A DNA stretch of 61,650 nt from Gorillibacterium massiliense (GCF_000455485.1 NZ_CBQR020000140.1:1-61650); one strand, 5' to 3'. Counted from the stretch's first letter, positions 43,202-52,826 are shown. The notes: a model not told the origin generated them from the sequence alone. Numbers and translations are program-made.

Positions 43202-44183
43202 AGCTGAACCCCTTACAACCGCGCCTCTGCTCGTGTTGGACCGTTTGACCAAGTATTATCCGATTCACAGAGGAATATTGGGTAGAGCCGTTGAGCATGT
43301 AAAAGCGGTCGATGGTGTGGATCTCTCGCTTTTTCCAGGGGAAACTCTCGGACTTGTAGGAGAATCCGGTTGCGGGAAGTCGACCATTGGCCGATCCGTC
43401 GTAGGCTTGGAAAAGCCGACGGCTGGACGCATTCTTTTTGACGGAAAAGACATCGCCAGCCATTCCGCTGGAGAAATGAGCCGCTTGAGGTCTCAGCTCC
43501 AAATCGTTTTTCAAGATCCTTACTCCTCCTTAAATCCCCGGAAGCGCGTATCGGAGCTGTTGGCTGAGCCTTTAAGGGTACATCGGATCGTGCCGAACGC
43601 GATGATTTCCAAGGAAATCGACAGACTGCTGGATATGGTCGGTCTGCCGAAGAACAGCCACAACCGGTTTCCTCATGAATTTTCCGGCGGACAAAGGCAG
43701 AGAATCGGAATCGCCAGGGCCTTGTCCCTTAAGCCAAAGCTCATTGTTTGTGATGAGCCGGTTTCCGCTCTCGACGTGTCGATTCAAGCTCAGGTATTGA
43801 ATCTTTTGAAAGATTTGCAGGAAGAATTGAACCTGACTTATCTGTTCATTGCCCACGGACTAGGCGCCGTGCGTTATATAAGCGATCGACTCGCGGTCAT
43901 GTACCTGGGGAAGATCGTGGAGATCGGGACGACTCAAGAGTTGTTTGAGCATCCGCGGCATCCATACACGAGGGCGTTGCTGGATGCTTACCCAGTAGTG
44001 GATCCCCGTGCGAGAAACCGGGAGAAAATCGTGCTGCAGGGGGATGTGCCAAGTCCGGCGAACCCACCCGCAGGCTGCCGGTTTCATACGCGCTGTCCTT
44101 ATGCCCGTGCCGAATGCCGGGAGCAGGAGCCGAAGCTGACAGACGGCCGTCACTCGGTTGCTTGCTTTTTCCCTATTGATTAA
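43188..44183 (+). CDS. Peptide ABC transporter ATPase, OppF/DppF type
   Basis: 331 residues. Walker [30 protein letters not shown], and the C-terminal [11 protein letters not shown] cysteine motif (zinc or Fe-S in some homologues). Heterodimer partner of the preceding ATPase. Overlapping start ATGATG behind AGGAGGGG; ATG 43191 also possible. Confidence 0.95.
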   Translation: MMNLEAEPLTTAPLLVLDRLTKYYPIHRGILGRAVEHVKAVDGVDLSLFPGETLGLVGESGCGKSTIGRSVVGLEKPTAGRILFDGKDIASHSAGEMSRLRSQLQIVFQDPYSSLNPRKRVSELLAEPLRVHRIVPNAMISKEIDRLLDMVGLPKNSHNRFPHEFSGGQRQRIGIARALSLKPKLIVCDEPVSALDVSIQAQVLNLLKDLQEELNLTYLFIAHGLGAVRYISDRLAVMYLGKIVEIGTTQELFEHPRHPYTRALLDAYPVVDPRARNREKIVLQGDVPSPANPPAGCRFHTRCPYARAECREQEPKLTDGRHSVACFFPID

Positions 44184-44201
44184 GAACCGGGGTGTGCGCG
44201 C

Positions 44202-45173
44202 TTGTTTAATTATGTGATTCGCCGTATTTTAATCGCACTACCGGTCTTTTTCGGAGTGACGATCCTGAACTTCATTATTATGCGTATGGCTCCTGGTAAT
44301 CCGGTGGATATGCTGGTGAACCCGAAGCTTCCGGCGGCGGCTCTTGAGGCCAAGCGCGTAGAGCTGGGGCTTAACGCTCCGGCCTACGAGCAATATCTCC
44401 ACTGGCTGGGGAACCTTTTTCACGGCAGTTTAGGCTATTCCATGATCACGTATCAGCCCGTTGGAAAGGCGATTTGGGGCCATTTGGGGCCAACGCTGCT
44501 ATTGATGGGGACGGCGTTGATTCTCGGTCTGCTCATTGCGATTCCACTGGGGGTGCTGAGCGCCTCGAAGCAGTATTCCAAGCTGGACTATTTTGCCGTG
44601 ACGGGGTCGTTTCTCGGGATATCCATTCCGAACTTTTTTCTGGCTCTCGGTCTGATCTATGTTTTCTCCCTGCATTTTAAGATTCTTCCCTCCAGCGGCT
44701 ACAAAGAGCTCGGCGGAAACGGCGGTGCGGCGGATGTGCTGGTGCATCTGATCCTGCCTGTACTGGTGCTTACAGCTAATGTGGCGGGAAGAACCATCCG
44801 GTATGTTCGTTCCAGCATGCTTGAGATTTTAGGGCAGGAATTTTTACGGACAGCCCGGGCCAAAGGATTGGCGGAGTTTCTGGTGGTGAACCGGCATGCC
44901 ATGCGCAATGCCTTGATTCCTATTGTGACCGTTCTGGGGATGGAGATTCCGATTCTGTTCGGGGGAGCCGTCGTGATCGAGCAGATCTTTTCCTGGCCGG
45001 GTATCGGGCAGTTGACGATGTCTTCGATCATGAGCCGGGATTACTCCATGATTATGGGGCTCAATCTGGTAGCGGCATTTATCGTCATTGCAGCGAACCT
45101 GCTTACGGATATCGCCTATGCTCTCGTGGACCCGAGAATTAAAAATAGCTATCAGGGGGCGGCGGGCAAATGA
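44202..45173 (+). CDS. Peptide ABC transporter permease, DppB type
   Basis: 323 residues, six membrane helices. N-terminal FNYVIRRILIALPVFFGVT and the EAA-like loop LGQEFLRTARAKGLAEFLVV. TTG start; no ATG closer fits. Overlaps DppC by ATGA. Confidence 0.93.
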   Translation: MFNYVIRRILIALPVFFGVTILNFIIMRMAPGNPVDMLVNPKLPAAALEAKRVELGLNAPAYEQYLHWLGNLFHGSLGYSMITYQPVGKAIWGHLGPTLLLMGTALILGLLIAIPLGVLSASKQYSKLDYFAVTGSFLGISIPNFFLALGLIYVFSLHFKILPSSGYKELGGNGGAADVLVHLILPVLVLTANVAGRTIRYVRSSMLEILGQEFLRTARAKGLAEFLVVNRHAMRNALIPIVTVLGMEIPILFGGAVVIEQIFSWPGIGQLTMSSIMSRDYSMIMGLNLVAAFIVIAANLLTDIAYALVDPRIKNSYQGAAGK

Positions 45174-46084
45174 ACCAAATCCCTGAATCAAATCACGTAG
45201 TTGAAACGGAGCTCGCCAATGAAATCGTAACGGGAGCTGACGGGACTCCGTTCCGTTTATTCATTCGCCGCTTTAGGAGGCATAAGCTTGCCGTTGCGGG
45301 ACTTATCGTTATGGTCCTCCTGGCGATTTGCGCGATTTTCGCTCCGCTGATTGCGCCTTATGCGCCGAATACGATTACAGACAGCTTTAGCGCCGCTCCT
45401 AATGGCCATCATTTGCTGGGTACGGATCAAGTCGGACGGGATGAGCTGTCCCGGGTCATCTATGCAGCCAGGGTTTCTTTATCCGTCGGTCTTGGCGCGA
45501 TTCTTATCTCGTCGATTATCGGGACGATCCTTGGACTGGTTTCCGGGTATTATGGAGGATGGCTGGATGGGGTCATCATGCGGGTGACCGATATCTTCAT
45601 GTCCTTTCCTTACATCATGTTGATCCTAGTCGTATCCGCTATCGTCGGACCGGGACTCAAGAATATTATTTTGATTCTGGGTCTCTTAGGTTGGCCCAGT
45701 TTGGCACGGCTGGTGCGAGGAAATGTCCTGTCCATTAAGGAAACCGAATACGTGAAAGCCGGTGTCACCATGGGCTTTAGCGTTCCCCGGATCATCTTCC
45801 TGCATATTTTGCCGAATACAATAGCGCCTATTTTGATTTATGCGACCTCCGGAGTAGCAGGCGCGATATTGGATGAGGCTGCTTTGAGTTTCCTGGGTCT
45901 CGGCGTGCAGCCGCCGACAGCAAGCTGGGGGAATATGCTGGCCAGCGCGCAATCCCTTACGGTGCTGACTTCACAGCCGTGGTTATGGCTGCCTCCGGGG
46001 GTTATGATTATTTTGAGCGTGCTGTCCGTCAATTTTATTGGGGATGCGCTCAGGGATGCAATGGATCCTAGATCGAGGAAGTAA
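45170..46084 (+). CDS. Peptide ABC transporter permease, DppC type
   Basis: 304 residues. OppC N-terminal region (FRRHKLAVAGLIVMVLLAIC), LGTDQVGRDELSRVIYAAR, and EAA-type loop KETEYVKAGVTMGFSVPRII. Completes the transporter. Followed by a terminator at 46156. Confidence 0.93.
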   Translation: MNQIPESNHVVETELANEIVTGADGTPFRLFIRRFRRHKLAVAGLIVMVLLAICAIFAPLIAPYAPNTITDSFSAAPNGHHLLGTDQVGRDELSRVIYAARVSLSVGLGAILISSIIGTILGLVSGYYGGWLDGVIMRVTDIFMSFPYIMLILVVSAIVGPGLKNIILILGLLGWPSLARLVRGNVLSIKETEYVKAGVTMGFSVPRIIFLHILPNTIAPILIYATSGVAGAILDEAALSFLGLGVQPPTASWGNMLASAQSLTVLTSQPWLWLPPGVMIILSVLSVNFIGDALRDAMDPRSRK

Positions 46085-46155
46085 AAAGAATAATAGAAAT
46101 TTATTCCAAATTTTCTTCGGATGCGTTAAACTATAAGTGAACAGTGGTGTAGCAC

Positions 46156-46199
46156 ACCCCGACCCGACGTCGTGACGTCTAGTCGGGGTATTTGTTTTT
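46156..46199 (+). terminator. Intrinsic terminator after the peptide ABC operon
   Basis: ACCCCGAC (46156-46163) and GTCGGGGT (46182-46189) with an inner GACGTC stem, followed by ATTTGTTTTT. Confidence 0.78.
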
Positions 46200-46218
46200 A
46201 AATCAAAGGAGGGAACTA

Positions 46219-47028
46219 ATGAGGAGTCAAGCGAGGATGAACGATAGTTTCAATATTAAGAGGAAGGAGAAGGCCCCCTATCTCCTGGATATCCAGGTAA
46301 ACCTGCGCGATCCGGCGGATAAGCTGCAAGTGAGTCTTCGAAATATGTACCGTACTTATAAATCAAGCGAGGAAATGAACATGTCGATGGACGATTTGAA
46401 CGGAATATGGCATACCGCGGGAATGGCCCAAAAAGAGGATAAGGAATGGAAGCCGGATCTCGCTTACCTTTTTCCTGCAATAAGAGAGGAAAGTTATGTT
46501 TACGAGGCGGAACGAGATAGGGAGCTTATATCGGATCCCTTTTTGCCGGGATTGCGGGTTGTTTTTCTTGATATCCAATGCGAAAGCGCAAAAGCGGTCA
46601 GTCGGGACATGCTGAGACTTTATCCAGAGCTGACAGAGGAGAAGCTGAAGGAACGCGCATACCGGAATCTCTCCCTGATGGGTTGGCAGCAGCCGCGCCT
46701 TTGTTTGCCGAGTCCAACGTGCAAATCATGCACGATTGAGCTATTTACGGATTATCGGCATCCTGTTGAATGCCAGTTTTTAATGCCGGATATGGCGGCT
46801 GATCATATGCCAAACCACTCGGTTATCGCTTATATAAACCGCAACTACGTGCTTCTGCTGCGTTCTGAGGAAAAAATGGATTCTATGCAGAAAGTGCTGC
46901 GTTTGATTGAAAAGTCGGGCTTCCGAGAGGTGGTTAAGCGAAGCGTTCACCATTTGCCGAACCCCGTATCGGATCGGATTTATTGGATCTGCTACGGCCT
47001 TGCTGCGGAGGTTGATTTTCCAAATTGA
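46219..47028 (+). CDS. Hypothetical protein
   Basis: 269 residues from an ATG behind AAAGGAGGG. No signal peptide or membrane helix. The centre (LPGLRVVFLDIQCESAKAVS, then EEKLKERAYRNLSLMGW) faintly recalls DUF1444/YtpQ proteins. A CKSCTI pair of cysteines sits near the middle (residue about 175). Not recognised. Flanked by the peptide transporter and an Rpn-type nuclease. Confidence 0.75.
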   Translation: MRSQARMNDSFNIKRKEKAPYLLDIQVNLRDPADKLQVSLRNMYRTYKSSEEMNMSMDDLNGIWHTAGMAQKEDKEWKPDLAYLFPAIREESYVYEAERDRELISDPFLPGLRVVFLDIQCESAKAVSRDMLRLYPELTEEKLKERAYRNLSLMGWQQPRLCLPSPTCKSCTIELFTDYRHPVECQFLMPDMAADHMPNHSVIAYINRNYVLLLRSEEKMDSMQKVLRLIEKSGFREVVKRSVHHLPNPVSDRIYWICYGLAAEVDFPN

Positions 47029-47123
47029 GTGGCGCGGGGCTGGCAGCGGTACTGCCAATATTGGGGGTGGTTACAAATACTGGGATTTGGCGAGACGTGA
47101 TATAATGGTGAGGAGTTGGCTGA

Positions 47124-48029
47124 ATGGAATTGCTTGATCCGCGAGTTGATTTTGTGTTTAAGCGGATTTTTGGCAGCGAGAATAACAAGGATGTTCTAAT
47201 GCACTTCCTCAATCGGGTATTTGCAGAGGCTGGAGAGCCGCCTTTGACCGAAATCATTCTGATGAATCCGTATACGGATAAGGATGCTCCCCAAGATAAG
47301 CAATCGATATTCGACATATACGCCAAAACGGCGTCAGGCAAGCTGATCGATATTGAAATGCAGCTATTCAACAAATACCAAATGGAGAAACGAACGCTGT
47401 TCTACTGGAGCAAGCGTTATGCTACTCAGCTTGAGGAAGGCGATGACTATCAGAAGCTCAACAAGTGTGTCACTATCAATATTTTGAACTATTCCTTTTT
47501 GCCCAACGATGAGTATCATAATGTGTTTCATCTGCGGGAAGATCGAACGGGTATATCGCTTTGTGATGATATCGAGGTGCATTTTCTGGAATTGCCTAAG
47601 TTGGCGGACACGCCACCGACACATGAAGGTTTGGCAAATTGGCTGCTGTTCTTGAAAAGCGAGGATACGTCAAACTGGGAGGTGCTGAAAATGAATGAAC
47701 CGGGGCTGGGAAAAGCAATGGAGACGCTGCGCTTCTTGAGTCAGGATTCAGAGGCCCGGCTGATGTACGAAGCAAGGCAAAAGTATCTGCATGATGAAGC
47801 CTCCTTTTTCGCGAAGATAAAGGCAATGAGTGAAGAAGCGGCAAAGGGTATGGAATTCGGCTTGGCAAAGGGTAGGGAAGAAGGTATAGCCGAAGGCCGA
47901 GATGAAGGCAAAGAAGCGGCAAAACGCGAAATCGCCAGAGAATTGCTTGAAATGAATCTGGAGATTGAACGAATAGCGAAGGCGACAGGATTGACGGAAG
48001 CTGAGATTAGAAAACTTAAAGAAAACTAA
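47124..48029 (+). CDS. Rpn family PD-(D/E)XK recombination-promoting nuclease
   Basis: 301 residues. N-terminal signature LDPRVDFVFKRIFGSENNKDVL and the nuclease site DIYAKTASGKLIDIEMQ (Asp...Glu-x-Gln). C-terminal Gly/Glu-rich zipper (GMEFGLAKGREEGIAEGRDE) and a short helix-turn-helix-like tail (LEIERIAKATGLTEAEIRKL). Members (RpnA type, formerly annotated transposases) promote RecA-independent recombination and act as DNA endonucleases. Complete and intact, single-gene unit with GAGGAG upstream. Confidence 0.9.
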   Translation: MELLDPRVDFVFKRIFGSENNKDVLMHFLNRVFAEAGEPPLTEIILMNPYTDKDAPQDKQSIFDIYAKTASGKLIDIEMQLFNKYQMEKRTLFYWSKRYATQLEEGDDYQKLNKCVTINILNYSFLPNDEYHNVFHLREDRTGISLCDDIEVHFLELPKLADTPPTHEGLANWLLFLKSEDTSNWEVLKMNEPGLGKAMETLRFLSQDSEARLMYEARQKYLHDEASFFAKIKAMSEEAAKGMEFGLAKGREEGIAEGRDEGKEAAKREIARELLEMNLEIERIAKATGLTEAEIRKLKEN

Positions 48030-48048
48030 CCATTTGCATGGTCCCGAA

Positions 48049-48082
48049 GGAGTGCCGGTTGAAGCTGGCGCCCCTTTTTTTG
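48049..48082 (+). terminator. Intrinsic terminator after the Rpn gene
   Basis: GGAGTGCCGG (48049-48058) and CTGGCGCCCC (48065-48074) pair with one mismatch and two wobbles, followed by TTTTTTT. Confidence 0.75.
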
Positions 48083-48194
48083 TCGCGTTCCTATGAGACA
48101 GGCCATTGATCGATCTCCCGTACAGGTGTAATATAGCTTTTAATTGCTAGACAATCTGCATTTGTTGCTTGCATCCCATCCCTAGGTGGTAGTC

Positions 48195-49058
48195 ATGACA
48201 AAAAAAATAACGACCGGCGCGGCCGCCGTTTTGGCCCTTTTCGTGCTTGTTTTTTTGATCTCCTCCCTGCCAATTTTGATCGTAGCTAAGAAAAATGGGA
48301 TTGAGCTGCAATGGCACTCTGCATTAACCGCATGTCTGGACTATCTCAAAGGGCTAGGCTCTGGAGATTCTTTTATCTATACCTATGGGAAAAATGAACA
48401 CCATTTCCTCTCGGAAGCTTGGACTTATGCGGGAGTGTCCCTTTCCTACATCGTGACGGCGGTCGTGCTTGGCATTTGGTTGAGTGTGATTGCGAGTGTG
48501 ATGATCCTCAGATGGAGGCTTCGTCTGCTGCAGGAAGGGATCCTGCTGCTTTCGGTATTACCTGATTTTGTGATCATCGTCATGCTGCAGCTTTTTGCCG
48601 TTTATTTGCACCGGCAGTTTGGAATCCATATTGCGATTGCCTCTTTTGGCCATACCAAGGCGGTATTGCTTCCGGTTCTTTCGATTACGATCGTTCCTTT
48701 TCTTTATTTGCTTCGGCAGCTCATGGTGAGCATGCAGCAAATAGTATCGGAAGATTTTATTATGGTGGCGAAGGCGAAGGGAATAGGTAGGACACGCATT
48801 TACTTCGATCATGTCGTACCGAATCTGCTGCCTGCTCTTCGGGCTGAATTACCGAAGCTCATCGGGATTATCTTCAGCAGCTTGTTCATCATTGAGTATT
48901 TGTACAACCTGAGCGGCATAACTCGCCTGCTGTTTCAAAAAGGGGCGCAGTTTAGCCTGATTGCCAATGGCCTATTTGTTTTATTCGGAATGTATGTCTG
49001 CGTCTATGGGGTTGGGAGGTTCTCGATTTGGGGGCTGAAAAAACTAACAACAAAGTGA
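48195..49058 (+). CDS. ABC transporter permease, DppB-like, divergent
   Basis: 287 residues with about six membrane segments. The EAA-like loop VSEDFIMVAKAKGIGRTRIY is in place. Shorter and more divergent than the DppB at 44.2 kb. AGGTGG before ATG 48195. Followed by a second permease overlapping by 31 bp; neither a binding protein nor an ATPase is adjacent. Confidence 0.82.
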   Translation: MTKKITTGAAAVLALFVLVFLISSLPILIVAKKNGIELQWHSALTACLDYLKGLGSGDSFIYTYGKNEHHFLSEAWTYAGVSLSYIVTAVVLGIWLSVIASVMILRWRLRLLQEGILLLSVLPDFVIIVMLQLFAVYLHRQFGIHIAIASFGHTKAVLLPVLSITIVPFLYLLRQLMVSMQQIVSEDFIMVAKAKGIGRTRIYFDHVVPNLLPALRAELPKLIGIIFSSLFIIEYLYNLSGITRLLFQKGAQFSLIANGLFVLFGMYVCVYGVGRFSIWGLKKLTTK

Positions 49059-50008
49059 ATATACGGCTGTGGCTCGGCAGTTTGATCGTGCTGGTCATGC
49101 TGATTGCCGCTATCGGAGGCAGTTGGTTTGCCCCCTATGCAAAAGATTACCGGCCAGGTATTCAATACGTTGAGGGCGATAAAGGGATGACGCTGATTGT
49201 GCCACCTCTTCCGCCCAGTTTGCAACATCCTTTTGGCACGGATAAAACGGGAAACGATCTGCTCAGCAGCATGCTTTATGGGGCGAAGGTTACGTTTTTT
49301 TCCATGCTGCTCATAGCGGCGGCACGGGTTGTGATTGGCGGGTTAATCGGCATGTTCGCGGGGCTCAAAGGCAGGAAGAAACAAAAACGAAAGAAATCAT
49401 CCATCGGGATCATAAATGCGCTGCCCGTTTTCATTATTGTGTATTTCGTGATGATTCATTTGAATACGCAAATTGTCGGGATTATTGATCCAGATATCCG
49501 TCCCGTATCTCTGGCTATCCTATTAGGCGCGGTTTTGACTCTGCTCGGTGTGCGCGGAGTGGCTTCGGTTATACAGGAAAGAACGGCGGAACTGACGAAC
49601 AAAGAGTTTTTTCTGGCTGCAAAACTATTAGGGGCCGGGAAACGCAGGCTCATTTTTAAACATATTGTTCCTTCCATTCGGGAAAACCTCGCCGTGGTAT
49701 TTTTAAACGAATGCATTCTGACATTATCGCTGATCGGCCAATTGGGCATTTTCTATGTTTTTGTGGGCGGGACCCTTTTGTATAAAGGCGATATTACGTC
49801 AGTCACCGTTCCTTTTGTCGGGGAGGGTAACCCGTTTCCGATTACGTTTGAATGGGCGGGATTGATCGGTGCAGGCCGGACGAATTTGGTGTTTCATCAG
49901 TGGATATTTCTTTTCCCGCTGCTAGGCTATGTATTGCTCATTCTTGGCCTTCATTTCTTGCAGACGGGGTTTCAGCAGTCTCAGAACAGCCGCGCTCCGC
50001 ATATCTAA
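49028..50008 (+). CDS. ABC transporter permease, DppC-like, divergent
   Basis: 326 residues. Features: LVMLIAAIGGSWFAPYAKDY, FGTDKTGNDLLSSMLYGAKV, and the EAA-type loop LTNKEFFLAAKLLGAGKRRL. TTG start behind GGGAGG, overlapping the previous gene. Large extracytoplasmic loops compared with usual DppC. It must recruit ATPase and receptor encoded elsewhere, or it is a relict system. Confidence 0.82.
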   Translation: MGAEKTNNKVNIRLWLGSLIVLVMLIAAIGGSWFAPYAKDYRPGIQYVEGDKGMTLIVPPLPPSLQHPFGTDKTGNDLLSSMLYGAKVTFFSMLLIAAARVVIGGLIGMFAGLKGRKKQKRKKSSIGIINALPVFIIVYFVMIHLNTQIVGIIDPDIRPVSLAILLGAVLTLLGVRGVASVIQERTAELTNKEFFLAAKLLGAGKRRLIFKHIVPSIRENLAVVFLNECILTLSLIGQLGIFYVFVGGTLLYKGDITSVTVPFVGEGNPFPITFEWAGLIGAGRTNLVFHQWIFLFPLLGYVLLILGLHFLQTGFQQSQNSRAPHI

Positions 50009-50037
50009 TTCGCGAATCCGAAAGTTTATTTCGACGA

Positions 50038-50063
50038 AAACCGCAACAAATGCGGTTTTTTTT
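50038..50063 (+). terminator. Intrinsic terminator after the permease pair
   Basis: AAACCGCA (50038-50045) and TGCGGTTT (50051-50058), loop ACAAA, followed by TTTTG. Confidence 0.9.
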
Positions 50064-50164
50064 GCGTATATAGCCATGTGTGCGAACGTGATTATGTAAA
50101 GATATCGAGCATACAGACGGCCTCATCGGTTAGTTTTAAAAGAGGAAAGGAAGAAGTACAATCA

Positions 50165-50650
50165 ATGAATGATTTATCTTATGATGCAGATTACGAGCTG
50201 GCCCGGACGACAAAAGATGTGAAAGAAAAGCCGAGGAAAAAGCGGGTGCCGCGTTGGGCCGCATTGTTGACGGTTCTGTTGATTTGGCTCGCTATTGGAT
50301 ATGGCGGATATACCCTCGCCAAAAATTATGTCGAAGATATTCAGACGAAGCTGGACCGGGTGGCCGATACGAACGAAACGCAGATGAAAGACTTGAACGA
50401 AAAGCTCACGGCTTTGCAAACGGCTCTCGACACGCAGAAGACCCAGGCAGAGGCGCTGGATAAGCAGTTTGCTGCAGTAGAGAACGAGCTTACAGCTGTG
50501 AAAGAGGAAATGTCCCTTGCCGGCGACTCCCTTAGCAAGACGGCTGATACGAAGAAGGCATTGAATAGCCGGATCACCGATCTCAGCAACCAACTGACCG
50601 AGCTCCGCAAACTGATTACGAAGTTGGAGGCAGCGGTCCGTGTTTACTAG
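50165..50650 (+). CDS. Membrane protein with long coiled coil
   Basis: 161 residues. A basic patch (KEKPRKKRVPR), one membrane helix (about 36-56), then a coiled coil to the end (heptads such as LNEKLTALQTALDTQ). No family recognised. It overlaps the phosphodiester glycosidase gene by 11 bp, so the two proteins probably act together at the outer membrane face, the coiled coil serving as spacer or oligomeriser (inference). Confidence 0.8.
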   Translation: MNDLSYDADYELARTTKDVKEKPRKKRVPRWAALLTVLLIWLAIGYGGYTLAKNYVEDIQTKLDRVADTNETQMKDLNEKLTALQTALDTQKTQAEALDKQFAAVENELTAVKEEMSLAGDSLSKTADTKKALNSRITDLSNQLTELRKLITKLEAAVRVY

Positions 50651-51743
50651 ATGGATTCTTCCGCCGTTGCTGATTTTAGCCCTTCTTGCAGGAATGTGGA
50701 CAGGCTTTGCCAATAACGGCGATAAACTGCAGCCTAGTTATCAGAGCGCCCAGCTTGATCTTCAAACCCAGAGTGGACAAGCCGAGCAATTGAATACCCC
50801 ATTATCAGGCGTAGCGGAATCCTATACCAGCATGGATTCATCTGCGGGTAAGTCCAAGCAGCAGCTTGCGGATATAAAGTCGGTACTGGTTGCGCTCGGA
50901 GCAAATGCTAAGCAGGAAAGCGCCTTGGATGCCGCTCAGAAGTCAGCCGTGGATGAAATTGTAACCTCCAGCTCGAAGCAGACCAAGGAAACAGGCGACG
51001 TTCTGGACACTGTGCTTTCCAAAATTTTGGGCAAGCCCATCGGGCAAACCTTTGGGAACCGTGCCACCATCAAAGTCTTTTCGCTGAAAGAGGCTGGATA
51101 CCGCGGGTATATGGCGAAAGTGAAGCTGAGCGATCCCAGCGCAGTCAAGCTGGTGCTGGCCGGTGATAAAATTGGCGCTAAAGGTGAAGTAACCAGTGCT
51201 GCTGCAGCTCGTACCGGTGGAGTGCTGGCGATTAATGCAGGCGGCTTTGCCACCCAAAACGGCCTCTTGTATCCGATGGGCATCACCGTTGTGGATGGTG
51301 AGATCAAAACCTTTTACCAGACCGACTTGAGCTTCATCGGCATTAATAAGAACGGGCATCTGGTAGGGGGCGACGTCACCACCCGGGAACAAATCAAAGA
51401 GATGGGTGTGCAGCAAGGCGCTACCTTCATTCCGACTCTGCTTAAGGGCGGAAAGAAGCAAACGATCCCGACGAAGTGGAAAAACAAGAAAGAGCCGCGC
51501 ACGCTCATCGGCCACTTTTCCAATGGGGACATGCTGTTTATCGTCATCGACGGCAGATCGTCGAGCAGCTCAGGCATTACCCTCGAGGAAGCGCAGACGA
51601 AGCTGCTGGAGTGGAATGTCGTAGATGCTTATAACCTGGATGGAGGCGGCTCCAGCACCTTCGTTTACAACGGCAAAGTGCTGAATACCCCATCAGACGG
51701 CAAGCAACGGAAAGTGGTTTCCAACTTCGTGGTGCTGCCGTAA
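50640..51743 (+). CDS. Phosphodiester glycosidase family protein (NAGPA/DUF2233)
   Basis: 367 residues, GTG start. Signal/anchor helix at the N-terminus, a helical stalk (about 40-120), then the NAGPA domain with LAINAGGFATQNGLLYP and YNLDGGGSSTFVY, the family signature. Related enzymes remove GlcNAc from phosphodiesters (lysosomal uncovering enzyme) and, in bacteria, act on cell-envelope sugars, including teichoic-acid-like polymers. Exported, membrane-anchored. Coupled to the coiled-coil gene. Confidence 0.88.
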   Translation: MFTRWILPPLLILALLAGMWTGFANNGDKLQPSYQSAQLDLQTQSGQAEQLNTPLSGVAESYTSMDSSAGKSKQQLADIKSVLVALGANAKQESALDAAQKSAVDEIVTSSSKQTKETGDVLDTVLSKILGKPIGQTFGNRATIKVFSLKEAGYRGYMAKVKLSDPSAVKLVLAGDKIGAKGEVTSAAAARTGGVLAINAGGFATQNGLLYPMGITVVDGEIKTFYQTDLSFIGINKNGHLVGGDVTTREQIKEMGVQQGATFIPTLLKGGKKQTIPTKWKNKKEPRTLIGHFSNGDMLFIVIDGRSSSSSGITLEEAQTKLLEWNVVDAYNLDGGGSSTFVYNGKVLNTPSDGKQRKVVSNFVVLP

Positions 51744-51769
51744 AGCTTATATGAGGAAATAGGTATCAG

Positions 51770-51810
51770 GCTGTACCAAGCGATCGATTTCGCTGGCGCA
51801 GCTTTTTTTT
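51770..51810 (+). terminator. Intrinsic terminator after the NAGPA gene
   Basis: GCTG...CCAAGCG paired with CGCTGG...CAGC (51770-51802), followed by TTTTTTTT. Confidence 0.82.
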
Positions 51811-51900
51811 GCCTTTTTTGCCACAATTGTTCATTCATCCAGTCGCTCTTCTATTTTGCACATACTCTATACTAACTTTTGGACGAAAGGAGATCTTACT

Positions 51901-51999
51901 ATGTCATATCCGGTTGATGGTTCCGCCAGGAACAGTGCATTCGTCCTTGTGTTGTTCGTCTTGCTGGTCATTATTTTGAGCACCACGATGTTCATTTGA
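51901..51999 (+). CDS. YjcZ-like small sporulation peptide
   Basis: 32 residues, MSYPVDGSARNSA followed by a single hydrophobic helix FVLVLFVLLVIILSTTMFI. The pattern (short Gly/Ser polar start, F-L-V-L-F-x-L-L-I core) is that of the YjcZ family of sporulation-associated peptides. AAAGGAG 10 bases upstream, and a terminator follows, so this short frame is a gene. Membrane-embedded. Confidence 0.75.
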   Translation: MSYPVDGSARNSAFVLVLFVLLVIILSTTMFI

Positions 52000-52027
52000 C
52001 CTAAATGCAGATGAGTAGCAAATTGAA

Positions 52028-52067
52028 AATTCCCCGCCGATCGATCAGGAGAGGCGAGGAATTTTTT
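52028..52067 (+). terminator. Intrinsic terminator after the small peptide gene
   Basis: AATTCC-C-CGCC (52028-52038) and GGCG-A-GGAATT (52053-52063), followed by TTTTT. Confidence 0.8.
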
Positions 52068-52157
52068 TATTGCATGGCTAAGATTGCAGACTGAGATGGA
52101 TTTCGGTAGAATAATCAGTTGAAAGCGCATCACGTTTGCCTGAGAGGGGGAAAAGCG

Positions 52158-52604
52158 ATGAACGAACATTGTACCTCCAGTCAGCACCCCAAATGGTTTG
52201 GATTGGCTGTGCAGGCTATTGTGTTTTTATCGCGGGAAAGGGTATGCACGACGTGCCCGAGCGTGGAAATCGCTGGTTATTTGCAGACTGAGCCGTCTTT
52301 ACTGCGCCGGGTTCTTGCCGTCCTTGCCAAAGAAGGCTTTATCGAGACGCGGGAAGGGCGAGATGGCGGGTATCGGCTGAGGAGGTCGCCCGATTCGATC
52401 CAGCTCGCGGAAGTATATGACGTGTTCCGGGCGGGCAGCAGGATTTGCTTGGGCATAACGGAAACAGCGGGAGATCATCCCTTTGGCGTAAGCATGAAGT
52501 CGGTGTTTGAGGAAATCACGCAAGAGATGGACGACCGTATGCGCGAGGTATTGGCCAAGATCACCATTGCTGACTTGATCGAACGGTTGAAAGTCTCCGT
52601 TTAA
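52158..52604 (+). CDS. Rrf2 family transcriptional regulator
   Basis: 148 residues. Winged-helix with FGLAVQAIVFLSRE, SLLRRVLAVLAKEGFIETRE and GGYRL, standard for Rrf2. Cysteines: MNEHC, CTTC in VCTTCPSVEIAG and one near CLGIT, which could sense redox or bind a cluster, though spacing differs from IscR/NsrR. GAGGGGG before ATG. It precedes the nitroreductase gene by 222 bp on the same strand and may regulate it. Confidence 0.85.
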   Translation: MNEHCTSSQHPKWFGLAVQAIVFLSRERVCTTCPSVEIAGYLQTEPSLLRRVLAVLAKEGFIETREGRDGGYRLRRSPDSIQLAEVYDVFRAGSRICLGITETAGDHPFGVSMKSVFEEITQEMDDRMREVLAKITIADLIERLKVSV

Positions 52605-52826
52605 TGAAGGCTACAAACCGGTTGACAGAGAATGGCAGAGGGCATATACTGTGCAATAATAGCAACAGTTTCTGCCTGACTTATTCAGTCGGAATGGTGT
52701 GAATTCGTCGGTATGGTTTTCGAGCTTTGGTATTTTTTTGCTTTAACTGTGCGATATTATCAACAGTAAAGGGCTTTCATTTGGTAAAAGCTTTTAGTGC
52801 AACCCCATTTTAAGGAGGAGTTAATA

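Noticed and set aside
47098-47106. Extended -10 (TGATATAAT) before the Rpn gene
   Set aside because: It would place the transcript start inside the ribosome site 18 bases before the ATG, so probably not the working promoter.
47124-48029. Rpn gene as an active insertion sequence
   Set aside because: No terminal inverted repeats or target duplications around it; Rpn proteins are single-gene nucleases, despite older transposase labels.
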